Source: JACVRX01 sp046726315
GTDB taxonomy: Bacteria > Actinomycetota > Actinomycetes > Jiangellales > Jiangellaceae
Direction: 5' to 3'
DNA length: 64,000 nucleotides
Assembly (NCBI GenBank): GCA_046726315.1
Contig: JBKPAG010000001.1
Span: 186,001 to 250,000, forward strand
The position numbers were made by a program, and so were the translations under genes. Positions 25,840 through 34,061 of the stretch are shown piece after piece. The notes under the pieces were generated by a model, which made no database searches, was not told where the DNA came from, and worked only from the letters and a program-made list of their open reading frames with translations. Within the stretch, counting starts at the first letter, position 1. Every line of letters begins with the position of its first letter.

Positions 25840-25880
25840 ACGCCAACGTGTCCGCCGCCCGCGCCGTGAAGCTGGCGTGG

Positions 25881-26807
25881 TCAGGTGGCTACGGCGTGGC
25901 GACGCAGATGCCGCTGGACGAGCAGCGTGGATGTGCCGGCGATCACCATGCCACACAAGTTGATCGCGAGTTGAAGGGCCGAGCCCAGCGCCATCTGTGG
26001 TTCGCCAAGGGCGAGCGCCACCGCCGTGCTGCCGGCGGCGGGCACAGTCGTAACGGAGATCAGTACACCGATGAGTGCCCCAGACTTCGCGGCCGTCAAC
26101 GACAAGATGCCGACGATTCCGGCGAGAAACGCCACGACGAAGGAGAACGCGTCTGGCCGGGAGATGAAGCTGGTCAGCGGGTGTTCGATGTCCAGCATGG
26201 CCGCCTCGACCAGGCCGACGGCGCGCGCCAGCAGCGTTGTGAGCACCGTAACGGCGATCGCCACGGGAAAGCCGATGACCAGCGCCCGCAGTGAGCGCAG
26301 GGCGAGTGCTCGCTCGCCCAGGGCGAGCGCGACGCACAGCCCTGCGATAGGCCCGAATTCCGGACCGACGACCATGGCGCCGACGATCAGGATCGGCTGA
26401 TCGAGCAGTACGCCGACGCCGGCGATCAGGGTCGCAATCGAGAGGAAGACCAGGAACGTGACCGAGAGCGTCGACTCTTCACTCGTGCGCTCTTCCACCT
26501 GGGTCCACACCACGGCGTCGACGCCCTCTCCCGGCGCGTCCGCCTCGGCCTGCCGGGCGACCTGGGACAGCGCAGTGTCGATCCCCTCGATCGCGATCGA
26601 TCCGTCCCGGTCCAGGCCGAGATCGGTGAGCCGGTTCACCAACAGATCTGCGGCTTCTCGGGCAACGTCGCAGAGGATGACATCACCGGCGGGCTCCCGT
26701 GCGGCGCCATCGAGCACGATGAGGTTCGTGACGCCAGCGGTTTCCGCCAGCACGGAGCAGACCGCTTCGGTCCGGTCAGCAGGCGAGATCAGGCGAAAAT
26801 GCAGCAC
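25881..26807 (-). CDS. DUF389 membrane protein
   Basis: A 308-aa protein with a soluble N-terminal domain (about 100 residues) followed by six or seven membrane helices. The DUF389 hallmark VGAMVVGPEFGPIAGLCVALALG is present near residue 150. Function unknown. GTG start at 26807 (V-LHFRLISPAD), which has only a weak ribosome site. It follows hflX after 25 bases and may be read from the same transcript; the stop is 41 bases from the convergent peptidase gene. Confidence 0.82.
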   Translation of the reverse strand: MLHFRLISPADRTEAVCSVLAETAGVTNLIVLDGAAREPAGDVILCDVAREAADLLVNRLTDLGLDRDGSIAIEGIDTALSQVARQAEADAPGEGVDAVVWTQVEERTSEESTLSVTFLVFLSIATLIAGVGVLLDQPILIVGAMVVGPEFGPIAGLCVALALGERALALRSLRALVIGFPVAIAVTVLTTLLARAVGLVEAAMLDIEHPLTSFISRPDAFSFVVAFLAGIVGILSLTAAKSGALIGVLISVTTVPAAGSTAVALALGEPQMALGSALQLAINLCGMVIAGTSTLLVQRHLRRHAVAT

Positions 26808-26832
26808 GCTGCCGAGTCTGGCAGCCGCGGCG

Positions 26833-28302
26833 TCACGAGGTTGCGAACGGCTCCAAGGCGGCGGCGAGCCCCTCGGACACTCGGGCGCGTACCCGCGTGC
26901 CGCCAGGCTCGTGTTCCACCGAGATGACCTCACCGGTCCGGTGCATGCGGGACACCAGCTCGCCCCGGTCGTAGGGAACCAAGGCCTCCAGCTCCACCGG
27001 CGGGCGGGGCAGCTGAGCCTCGATGACTTCGCGGAGCTCCGCGATGCCGTGACCGGTGCGCGCGGACAGCGCGACAGCGCCCCGCTCGAGTCGTAGCAAC
27101 CGTGAGACCACCAGCGGGTCCGCGACGTCGGTCTTGTTGACCACGACGATCTCCGGCACATCGGCCGCGCCGATCTCACCGAGCACCTCGCGGACGGCTC
27201 GGAGCTGCCCCTCGGGATCGGCGTCCGACCCATCGACGACATGCAGGATCAGGTCAGCCTCAGCGACCTCCTCGAGCGTCGAGCGGAACGCCTCGACCAA
27301 CTGGTGCGGCAGATGCCGGACGAACCCCACCGTGTCGGCGAGGGTGTAGACCCGGCCGTCTGCGGTCTCGGTACGGCGGACGGTGGGGTCGAGGGTGGCG
27401 AACAACGCATCATCGACCAGCACTCCGGCGCCGGTCAGCCGGTTGAGCAGCGTGGACTTACCGGCGTTGGTGTAGCCGGCGATGGCGACTGCGGGTACGG
27501 CGCGGCGGCGCCGCTCGGCTCGTTTGGTGTCCCGAGCGATCTCCATGTCGGCCAGCTGGCGACGCAGCTTCGCCATCCGGGTCCGGATGCGCCGCCGGTC
27601 GGTCTCGAGCTTCGTCTCACCCGGACCTCGGGTACCGACGCCACCGGTCGCCCCGCCCGCCCGGCCGCCGGCCTGCCGGGATAGGTTCTCGCCCCACCCC
27701 CGCAGCCGTTGCACGAGGTAGTTCAGCTGAGCAAGTTCGACCTGCGTCTTGCCTTCCCGGCTCTTGGCGTGCTGGGCGAAGATGTCCAGGATCAGGGCAG
27801 TCCGGTCGATGACCTTGACCTTGACCTTGTCCTCGAGGTTCCGAAGCTGGGCCGCCGAAAGCTCGCCGTCGCAGATGACGGTATCGGCGCCCGTTTCGAG
27901 CGCGACGTCGCGAAGCTCGCTGACCTTCCCGGAGCCCACGAATGTGGCGGCGTCGGGCCGTGATCGGCGCTGTACCACGCCCTCGAGCACCTGGGACCCG
28001 GCTGTCTCGGCCAGCGCCGCGAGTTCGGTGAGGGAGTTCTCGGCGTCCTCGGCGCTGCCTTCAGTCCAGACGCCGACCAATACGACGCGCTCGAGCCGCA
28101 GTTGGCGGTACTCCACCTCGCTGACGTCGGCCAACTCGGTCGACAGCCCGCTGACCCGACGCAACGAGATGCGGTCTTCGAGATCGAGGTCGCCTGTCGT
28201 GTCGTCGACCGAGTCCGGCTCAGCGAGATCGTCGAGGGCGCGCAGGCGCTCGTTGTCGTCGGGTGCATCGGGCCCGACGGCCCTGCGGGAAGAGATCAAC
28301 AT
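26833..28302 (-). CDS. hflX: GTPase HflX
   Basis: HflX (489 aa) binds the 50S subunit and splits stalled ribosomes, especially after heat or antibiotic stress. The N-terminal domain has VGSGKVSEL and QVELAQLNYLVQRL, followed by the Gly-rich GPGETKLETDRRRI; the G domain shows GYTNAGKSTLLN (G1), FATLDPTVRR (G2), DTVGFVRHLPH (G3), NKTD (G4) and SARTGHG (G5). ATG at 28302 has AGGAG only one base away, which is tight; TTG at the next codon is an alternative. An actinobacterial N-terminal extension of about 60 acidic residues precedes the core. Confidence 0.95.
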   Translation of the reverse strand: MLISSRRAVGPDAPDDNERLRALDDLAEPDSVDDTTGDLDLEDRISLRRVSGLSTELADVSEVEYRQLRLERVVLVGVWTEGSAEDAENSLTELAALAETAGSQVLEGVVQRRSRPDAATFVGSGKVSELRDVALETGADTVICDGELSAAQLRNLEDKVKVKVIDRTALILDIFAQHAKSREGKTQVELAQLNYLVQRLRGWGENLSRQAGGRAGGATGGVGTRGPGETKLETDRRRIRTRMAKLRRQLADMEIARDTKRAERRRRAVPAVAIAGYTNAGKSTLLNRLTGAGVLVDDALFATLDPTVRRTETADGRVYTLADTVGFVRHLPHQLVEAFRSTLEEVAEADLILHVVDGSDADPEGQLRAVREVLGEIGAADVPEIVVVNKTDVADPLVVSRLLRLERGAVALSARTGHGIAELREVIEAQLPRPPVELEALVPYDRGELVSRMHRTGEVISVEHEPGGTRVRARVSEGLAAALEPFATS

Positions 28303-28400
28303 ACTCCTACTTTCAACGGACGGGGGCCGGCGCGCATTCCGGCATCCAGGGTCCCATGCGCCGCTGCCGACGGCACCTGGCTTTCCTCCAGGCAGCAGGA

Positions 28401-29282
28401 TCAGCGTCGCCCGAGATCGATCTCGCCCGCGACTCCGAGCTCCGCCGGGCCGGTCAGCAGCAGCCTCCCGTTCTCGCCCACGGTGACCTGAAGGCGACCG
28501 CCGGGGACGTCGACGGCATACGATGCGCCGGCTGCCACCGCGCCGTCGCGCTCCATCGCGGCCCAGGCCGCGGCGCAGACCCCGGTGCCGCAGGAGCGGG
28601 TCTCGCCGACGCCCCGTTCCCAGACCCGCATCGCTATGTGGTGATCCCCCCGGACGTCGACGAACTCGACGTTCGCACCGTCGGGGAACGTGCCTTCGGG
28701 CTCGACGCGCGGCGCTTCGAGCAGCAGCCCCACCAGATCGAGGTCGGCGACAAACGCGACCGCATGTGGGTTGGGAGCGCTGACGGCGACCGCCTCGAAT
28801 TCGGCGTCTTTGGTGCCGCCCGAATACTGGATTGGCCACCGAGCCGTCACCTTGACCGGCTCCTTCGTCGCTATCCGCTCCGGTCGACCCATGTCCACGG
28901 TAAGGGAGCCGTCGTTGTCGTCGTAGACGGTTCGCACGCCGGCACGAGTTCCGATCTGCAGCACCGGACCCCGGACCAGGCCCGCAGACCAGAGATATCG
29001 GGCCATGACCCGCACTCCGTTGCCGCACATCTCGGCGATCGAGCCGTCTGCATTGCGGTAGTCCATGAACCATTCGGTCTCGGCTCCGAGGCCAGCCGCC
29101 TCGTCCAGCGCGGCGCTGCGCACCACTCGGATCACGCCGTCTGCGGCCAGTCCGCTGTGGCGATCTGTCAGCCGGCGAACAGTCGCGGCATCGAGGTCGG
29201 AATGCAGCGTGCCGTCGGGGTCGGGAAGCAGCACGAAGTCGTTCTCTGTGCCGTGGCCCTTGACGAACGGAAACCGGTCCAC
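28401..29282 (-). CDS. dapF: Diaminopimelate epimerase DapF
   Basis: DapF (293 aa) converts LL- to meso-diaminopimelate for lysine and peptidoglycan, matching the DNPR motif in MurE here. Both catalytic cysteines are present: GSIAEMCGNGVRV near residue 85 and RSCGTGVCAAAW near residue 228. The N-terminal family motif KGHGTENDFVLLPDPDG fixes the start at the GTG 29282. The gene lies 23 bases downstream of miaA, probably in one unit; 98 bases separate it from hflX. Confidence 0.96.
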   Translation of the reverse strand: MDRFPFVKGHGTENDFVLLPDPDGTLHSDLDAATVRRLTDRHSGLAADGVIRVVRSAALDEAAGLGAETEWFMDYRNADGSIAEMCGNGVRVMARYLWSAGLVRGPVLQIGTRAGVRTVYDDNDGSLTVDMGRPERIATKEPVKVTARWPIQYSGGTKDAEFEAVAVSAPNPHAVAFVADLDLVGLLLEAPRVEPEGTFPDGANVEFVDVRGDHHIAMRVWERGVGETRSCGTGVCAAAWAAMERDGAVAAGASYAVDVPGGRLQVTVGENGRLLLTGPAELGVAGEIDLGRR

Positions 29283-29305
29283 GGACGACGATCGTAGGGC
29301 GCGGG

Positions 29306-30214
29306 TCAGACGTAGTGAGCCAATGCCCGTTCGACGAGGTCGTCGGCGTCGTAGGCAACCCACTTGACCCGGGGGTCTTTGCGAAACCACGAGTCCTGCC
29401 GCCGAGCGAACCGGCGAGTCGCTCGGACGGCTCGCGTCTTTGCCTTCACCTCGTCGTATTCCCCCGCGAGGAACGCCAGGACCTGCGCGTAGCCCAGGGC
29501 TTTGCTTGCCGTCCGGCCCTCGCGCAGGCCGGCCTTCTCCAGTCCGCGGACCTCGTCAACCAGGCCGATGCGCCACATCTCATCGACGCGATCGGCGATT
29601 CGCCGGTCGAGCACGTCACGCGGTACGTCCAGGCCCAATTGAACGACTCGCTCGTACGCGTACACCGGGTCCGGCAATGACGCCGCAAACGGCCGTCCGG
29701 TCAACTCCACGACCTCCAGCGCTCGGACGATGCGCCGGCCGTTCGTCGGCAGGATCGCCGCTGCCGCGCCCGGATCGATCTGCGCTAGCCGCTCGTGCAG
29801 TCCCTTCGCGCCGACGACTGCCAGCTCCCGCTCGAGGCGAGCCCGCATGTCGGCGTTGGTCCCGGGGAACTCGAACCGGTCCAGAACCGCGCGCACGTAC
29901 AACGCGCTTCCGCCAACGAGCACTGGCACCACGCCCCGCACCAGGCACCCGTCGATCGCCGCGCGCGCGAGGGTCTGGAACGCGGCAACCGTGGCCGGCT
30001 GCCGCACGTCGAGGACATCGATGACGTGATGCGGCACCCGACGACGTTCGGCCGCTGTCGGTTTGGCCGTGCCGATATCCATGCCGCGATACACCTGCAT
30101 CGAGTCGGCGTTCACGATCTCGCCGCCGACCTGCAGCGCTAAGTCCATCGCAAGGCCACTCTTGCCCGCCGCTGTGGGACCGACGACGGCGAGAATGGAG
30201 GGTGGAATGAGCAC
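29306..30214 (-). CDS. miaA: tRNA dimethylallyltransferase MiaA
   Basis: MiaA (302 aa) adds a dimethylallyl group to N6 of A37 in tRNAs reading codons that start with U; MiaB in this window then methylthiolates that base. The P-loop AVVGPTAAGKSGLAMDLA, the DSMQVYRGMDIGTAKP motif, and the C-terminal RRFARRQDSWFRKDPRV are all typical. GTG at 30214 gives VLIPPSILAVVGP; its ribosome site is weak. Gene order miaA-dapF-hflX is conserved in actinobacteria. Confidence 0.95.
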   Translation of the reverse strand: MLIPPSILAVVGPTAAGKSGLAMDLALQVGGEIVNADSMQVYRGMDIGTAKPTAAERRRVPHHVIDVLDVRQPATVAAFQTLARAAIDGCLVRGVVPVLVGGSALYVRAVLDRFEFPGTNADMRARLERELAVVGAKGLHERLAQIDPGAAAAILPTNGRRIVRALEVVELTGRPFAASLPDPVYAYERVVQLGLDVPRDVLDRRIADRVDEMWRIGLVDEVRGLEKAGLREGRTASKALGYAQVLAFLAGEYDEVKAKTRAVRATRRFARRQDSWFRKDPRVKWVAYDADDLVERALAHYV

Positions 30215-30251
30215 ATTGCCAGTCTCGCAGCCACAAGATCGACCGTTTCCC

Positions 30252-30280
30252 TTGCGGGTGGAATTGTGCCCGAGTAATAA
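30252..30280 (+). promoter_or_regulatory. Promoter in front of a small plus-strand reading frame
   Basis: TTGCGG (30252-30257), a 17-base spacer and TAATAA (30275-30280) form a good sigma-70-type promoter on the plus strand, divergent from miaA. Transcription should start near 30287, about 28 bases before an ATG with its own ribosome site. There is no annotated-size gene on this strand to explain it. Confidence 0.5.
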
Positions 30281-30314
30281 GAGAAGCGGCCCATCTACCG
30301 GATAGGAGTCCGTC

Positions 30315-30431
30315 ATGGGCTCAGGACGCCGCTGGCTCGGCCAGGGACACCCTGGGGAGGTAGCGCTCACTGCGGGCGGGCACGTAGAACGCGCGGGTCA
30401 GCCGTGCCGCTCCCAGACCGCAACCAGGTAA
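30315..30431 (+). CDS. Candidate small protein (38 aa), unknown
   Basis: ATG at 30315 is preceded by ATAGGAG six bases upstream and by the promoter at 30252-30280. The product would be a 38-aa basic, Gly/Arg-rich peptide starting MGSGRRWLGQGHPGEVALTA and containing one Cys. Its end overlaps the 3' end of the opposite-strand dioxygenase-like gene by 34 bases. I know no family. It may instead be a regulatory RNA or antisense transcript over the dioxygenase-like gene. The rest of the 30215-30397 gap holds nothing else. Confidence 0.4.
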   Translation: MGSGRRWLGQGHPGEVALTAGGHVERAGQPCRSQTATR

Positions 30432-31111
30432 CCGACGCCGTACGGCGCGGCGTCGTAGAGCAGGTCGGCGTCGAAGACCGCCTCACCCGCAGCGCCAGCG
30501 AGTACCTGCCACGCCGCGCGGCCGACCGCTCGAAGCTCCGTCGCGAGCACCGGGTCGAGCGCCATGAGGGCGGTGGGATCAGCCGTGCGCAGGGCGTCCC
30601 CGACCACCGCGTCGAATCCTTCGGCCCGGTTGTCGACGAGCGCCGGAGCGGCCGTCGGCCTGCTGGCCGAGCCGTCGCCCATCACCAGCAGTCCGAGCCG
30701 GTCTGTTTCCTGCGCAAGCTGGCTGCCAAGCCGGCGGCACTCCTCGGCAGGGCTGGACTCGCTGACCGACTGTGCAGGCACGTCACCTGTCCACCCGGCC
30801 CGCCCCAGCAGCCAGGCACCCACCGCGAGCGACAGCGGCAGGCCGTCGTCATGCGACGAACCGGCATTTCCAGGAAGGGAAACCGGCACGTCTGCGCCGT
30901 ATGCGGTGAACGACCCGGCGGCTCCTGGCCTGTACCGCCGAGTCACCTCACCCGCGCCGACGACGACCAGCAGTTCCGGTTCCGTGGCGCGGACGGCGTC
31001 GATCGCCGCCGCGCAGGCCGCCCGGAGGTCGTCCAGCTGCCCAGCAGTGCTACCGGCCAGCTCCGGGACGAGCAACGGCGGGTGCGGGCAGACGGCAGCC
31101 GAGACGAGCAC
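30398..31111 (-). CDS. Class III extradiol dioxygenase-like protein
   Basis: A 237-aa protein with a LigB/MEMO-like N-terminus (SAAVCPHPPLLVPELAG), VVVGAGEV, LGLLVMGDGSAS and YGVGYLVAVWE near the end. Proteins of this type lie next to miaA in actinobacteria (the Rv2728c position in M. tuberculosis). Whether it is an enzyme is unknown. GTG at 31111 starts right at the conserved V-LVSAAVCPHPP; 16 codons upstream are open but not family-like. Confidence 0.72.
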   Translation of the reverse strand: MLVSAAVCPHPPLLVPELAGSTAGQLDDLRAACAAAIDAVRATEPELLVVVGAGEVTRRYRPGAAGSFTAYGADVPVSLPGNAGSSHDDGLPLSLAVGAWLLGRAGWTGDVPAQSVSESSPAEECRRLGSQLAQETDRLGLLVMGDGSASRPTAAPALVDNRAEGFDAVVGDALRTADPTALMALDPVLATELRAVGRAAWQVLAGAAGEAVFDADLLYDAAPYGVGYLVAVWERHG

Positions 31112-31152
31112 GTCCGGAGGGTATCGCCCGGAACAGTGCGAGGGATGGTCGA

Positions 31153-31635
31153 ATGCCAAGCGTGATCGACACCGCAGATGCGCTGCGGGTTTCGGCGGCC
31201 ATCGCCGTCGCGCTCACCGGTGTCGGCCTGTGCCTGGCCTGGCTACCCGCACTACGGCACGAGGGACTGGTGTGCCTCGCCGCGAGACTGCTCACGACCG
31301 CTGGGCTGCTGGCAGCGATCCTCGACTTCGGCGGTCTCGGCGGCATTCTCGGGCCCGCGCTTGCGGCGATGGGGCTGGCCGCGATGTGGCAGAGCCAGCC
31401 GGAGCCAGATGTACCACGACCGCGCAGAAAGGGCATCCTCGTAGCGGCGGCTGCCACCGGGCTCGCGGTCTTCGCCGCCTTCCGCGGTTGGTCCATATTC
31501 GACCTGGTGCCCGGTCCGACCCGGATGGTCTCGGCGCTGGTCGCCGCCGCCGTGGGTGCCCTGGCCACAATCGCGGTCGCCGACCGGGCCCGGGTCCGCA
31601 TGCGTGAGGCCGTCCGCGAGCGCCTCAACTCCTGA
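31153..31635 (+). CDS. Small integral membrane protein, unknown
   Basis: A 160-aa protein with about five hydrophobic helices (roughly residues 12-32, 40-57, 61-77, 93-108 and 125-144) and a basic C-terminal tail. No family recognised with confidence; its place between the dioxygenase-like gene and miaB is where mycobacteria carry the membrane protein Rv2732c, so it may be that counterpart. ATG start with GAGGGATGG upstream. The last 11 bases overlap the convergent miaB end. Confidence 0.68.
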   Translation: MPSVIDTADALRVSAAIAVALTGVGLCLAWLPALRHEGLVCLAARLLTTAGLLAAILDFGGLGGILGPALAAMGLAAMWQSQPEPDVPRPRRKGILVAAAATGLAVFAAFRGWSIFDLVPGPTRMVSALVAAAVGALATIAVADRARVRMREAVRERLNS

Positions 31636-33085
31636 CAGCGGGCATCCCCAGTAAGACCGACCTGTCGCCAGCAGGCCCCTTGGCCGCACAGGCGCGATCA
31701 TGGGCGTCGCCCGCACGAGTGCGGCGTACCAGGTAAGGCCCGCCATCCAGCGCGGAGTCGGCGACGAGATGATGCGGAGCAGCGTGGGTGACCGCAGCCG
31801 TCACTACGTCTCCCGGACGTGGCACGGGGCCCACTGCGGGTACCGAGAAATGGACCAGCCGGTTGTCCCGCGCGCGCCCGGAGAGCCGATGTGTGCGGTC
31901 GTCCTTGCGGCCCTCCCCCTCCGCGACCAGGATCTCCACATCGCGGCCGACGAACGCCTGATTCTCGGCCGAGGCAACCTCTTCGACCACGTCGACCAGC
32001 CGCTCGTAACGATCCTGGACGACACTCCTCGGCACCTGGTCAGCCATTGTTGCCGCCGGCGTCCCTGGTCGCTTCGAGTACTGGAACGTGAACGCCGACG
32101 AGAACTTCGCCTCGCGCACGATCTCGAGGGTCTGGACGAAGTCCGCCTCGGTTTCGCCGGGGAAGCCGACGATGATGTCCGTGGTGATGGCCGCCTCCGG
32201 CAGGGCGGCCCGGACGTTCCCCACGATTCGCAGGTATCGGTCCCGCCGGTACGACCGGCGCATCGCCCGAAGGACGTCGTCCGAGCCGGACTGAAGCGGC
32301 ATGTGCAGAGACGGCATGACGGCGTGCGTCTCCGCCATCGCCGTGATCACGTCGTCGGTGAAGTCGCGTGGATGCGGGCTGGTGAAGCGCACTCGTTCGA
32401 GCCCGTCCACCGAACCGACCGTTCGCAGCAACTTCCCGAAGGCGTAACGGTCGCCGAACTCGACGCCATAGGCGTTGACGTTCTGGCCCAGCAGCGTCAC
32501 CTCGACGACACCGTCGGCGACCAGCGCTTCGACCTCGGCCCGGATGTCGTCCGGCCGGCGGTCCCGCTCCCGGCCGCGAAGCGCGGGAACGATGCAGAAG
32601 GTGCAGGTGTTGTTGCACCCGACGCTGATCGCGACCCACGCCGAATACGCGCTCTCGCGCCGCGCTGGAAGGGCCGACGGGAAGACCTCCAGCGCCTCGG
32701 CGATCTCGACCTGGGCTTCCTGCTCCACCCGGGCTCGTTCCAGGAGGACGGGCAGGGACCCGACGTTGTGGGTGCCGAACACCACGTCGACCCACGGCGC
32801 CCGCCGAACGATCTCGGACCGATCCTTCTGGGCGAGGCACCCGCCGACCGCGATCTGCATGCCGGGCGTGCGTGCCTTGACCGGCGCCAGGTGGCCCAAA
32901 TTGCCGTAGAGCTTGTTGTCGGCGTTCTCGCGAACCGCACAGGTGTTGAAGACCACCACGTCAGCCGGCCCGCCGTCGGCGGCACGGGTGTATCCGGCCT
33001 GCTCCAGTAGACCGGCAAGCCGCTCGGAATCGTGGACGTTCATCTGGCACCCGAAGGTGCGGACGTCATACGTGCGCGTGCTCAT
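31625..33085 (-). CDS. miaB: tRNA-2-methylthio-N6-dimethylallyladenosine synthase MiaB
   Basis: MiaB (486 aa) is a radical-SAM methylthiotransferase acting on i6A37 of tRNA, the product of MiaA. The N-terminal domain carries the auxiliary FeS cysteines (FGCQMN, NTCAVRENA, GGCLAQ); the radical-SAM CxxxCxxC is GCNNTCTFCIVP near residue 160; a TRAM RNA-binding domain ends the protein. ATG at 33085 gives MSTRTYDVRTFGCQMN; an in-frame GTG three codons upstream is possible. Divergent from gluA. Confidence 0.95.
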   Translation of the reverse strand: MSTRTYDVRTFGCQMNVHDSERLAGLLEQAGYTRAADGGPADVVVFNTCAVRENADNKLYGNLGHLAPVKARTPGMQIAVGGCLAQKDRSEIVRRAPWVDVVFGTHNVGSLPVLLERARVEQEAQVEIAEALEVFPSALPARRESAYSAWVAISVGCNNTCTFCIVPALRGRERDRRPDDIRAEVEALVADGVVEVTLLGQNVNAYGVEFGDRYAFGKLLRTVGSVDGLERVRFTSPHPRDFTDDVITAMAETHAVMPSLHMPLQSGSDDVLRAMRRSYRRDRYLRIVGNVRAALPEAAITTDIIVGFPGETEADFVQTLEIVREAKFSSAFTFQYSKRPGTPAATMADQVPRSVVQDRYERLVDVVEEVASAENQAFVGRDVEILVAEGEGRKDDRTHRLSGRARDNRLVHFSVPAVGPVPRPGDVVTAAVTHAAPHHLVADSALDGGPYLVRRTRAGDAHDRACAAKGPAGDRSVLLGMPAVRS

Positions 33086-33122
33086 CTCGGGCACCAGGGT
33101 ACGCAGGGTATTTGGGGGGAAT

Positions 33123-33143
33123 GCGGGGGGCGAAGCCCCCCGC
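33123..33143. repeat. Perfect 9-base-pair GC hairpin in miaB-gluA gap
   Basis: GCGGGGGGC-GAA-GCCCCCCGC is a perfect stem with a GAA loop. It lies between two divergent genes, where no transcription terminator would be expected, unless it shields one promoter from the other or forms part of the miaB leader. Confidence 0.5.
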
Positions 33144-33165
33144 AGGTCAGTCGTTTCCGGACCGT

Positions 33166-33190
33166 GACCGTTCGCGGGTGCCGAACGGTC
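33166..33190. promoter_or_regulatory. 9-base inverted repeat upstream of gluA (possible operator)
   Basis: GACCGTTCG (33166-33174) and CGAACGGTC (33182-33190) are perfect inverted arms around 7 bases, ending 24 bases before the gluA ATG. Size and symmetry suit a dimeric repressor site or a leader hairpin. It does not match the SOS consensus (spacing and arm order differ). Confidence 0.45.
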
Positions 33191-33214
33191 GCCCCCGTCG
33201 ATAGGTTGCCTGCC

Positions 33215-34030
33215 ATGACCGAAAGCAAGGTCGACGTGACCGGCGCAGACGGCACGCACCTGGTCGTACTCGACAAGGTCAACAAGCACTTCGGCGAGTT
33301 GCACGTGTTGCGCGACATCGACCTGACGGTGGACCGGGGCGAAGTCGTCGTCGTCATCGGCCCGTCCGGGTCGGGTAAGTCGACGCTGGTCCGGACGATA
33401 AACCGGCTCGAGCCGATCGACTCCGGGACGATCCTGCTCGACGGTCAGCCACTGCCCGCGGAGGGCAAGGCGCTGGCCCGCCTACGGGCAGAGGTCGGCA
33501 TGGTCTTCCAGTCGTTCAATCTGTTCGCGCACAAGACCGTGCTCGAAAACGTCACGCTCGGCCCCACCAAGGTCAAGGGTTTTTCTCGGGCGGCGGCGGA
33601 CAAGGAGGCGATGGCCCTGCTCGATCGCGTCGGTGTCGCCAACCAGGCACCGAAGCTGCCCGCCCAGCTGTCCGGTGGCCAACAGCAGCGAGTCGCGATC
33701 GCCCGGGCGCTCGCGATGAAGCCCAAGGTCATGCTCTTCGACGAGGTGACATCTGCCCTCGACCCGGAGATGATCAGCGAAGTGCTTGATGTGATGACGT
33801 CGCTGGCCGAGGAGGGCATGACGATGATCGTCATCACTCACGAGATGGGTTTCGCCCGCCGGGCGGCCAACCGGGTCGTCTTCATGGACGAGGGCGAGAT
33901 CGTCGAAGAGGCACCTCCGGACCAGTTCTTCGCCCACGCCAAGAGCGCCCGGGCGCAGGACTTTCTGAGCAAGATCCTGATGCCGCACCTGTCCCTGCGC
34001 GTTCTCCCGCATCCCCGCGAGACCCACTGA
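33215..34030 (+). CDS. gluA: Glutamate-type amino-acid ABC transporter ATPase
   Basis: A 271-aa polar-amino-acid importer ATPase. Walker A is GPSGSGKSTLVR, the Q-loop is VFQSFNLFAHKTVLENV, the signature LSGGQQQRVAIARAL, Walker B VMLFDEVTSALDPE, and the switch His is in VITHEMGF. Pro is replaced by Val after the Walker B Glu (DEV rather than DEP). ATG at 33215 is the only start that fits the family N-terminus. First gene of a four-gene operon that matches corynebacterial gluABCD in content and order. Confidence 0.92.
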   Translation: MTESKVDVTGADGTHLVVLDKVNKHFGELHVLRDIDLTVDRGEVVVVIGPSGSGKSTLVRTINRLEPIDSGTILLDGQPLPAEGKALARLRAEVGMVFQSFNLFAHKTVLENVTLGPTKVKGFSRAAADKEAMALLDRVGVANQAPKLPAQLSGGQQQRVAIARALAMKPKVMLFDEVTSALDPEMISEVLDVMTSLAEEGMTMIVITHEMGFARRAANRVVFMDEGEIVEEAPPDQFFAHAKSARAQDFLSKILMPHLSLRVLPHPRETH

Positions 34031-34061
34031 CAACCCCTAGTAAGAGGAGAGGATCCGCACC

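Noticed and set aside
28303..29358. N-terminal extension of HflX
   Set aside because: The frame is open but lies antiparallel-frame within dapF; HflX family begins at 28302.
33166..33190. SOS box upstream of gluA
   Set aside because: The arms are in the order GTTCG...CGAAC with 7-base spacing, not CGAAC-N4-GTTCG.
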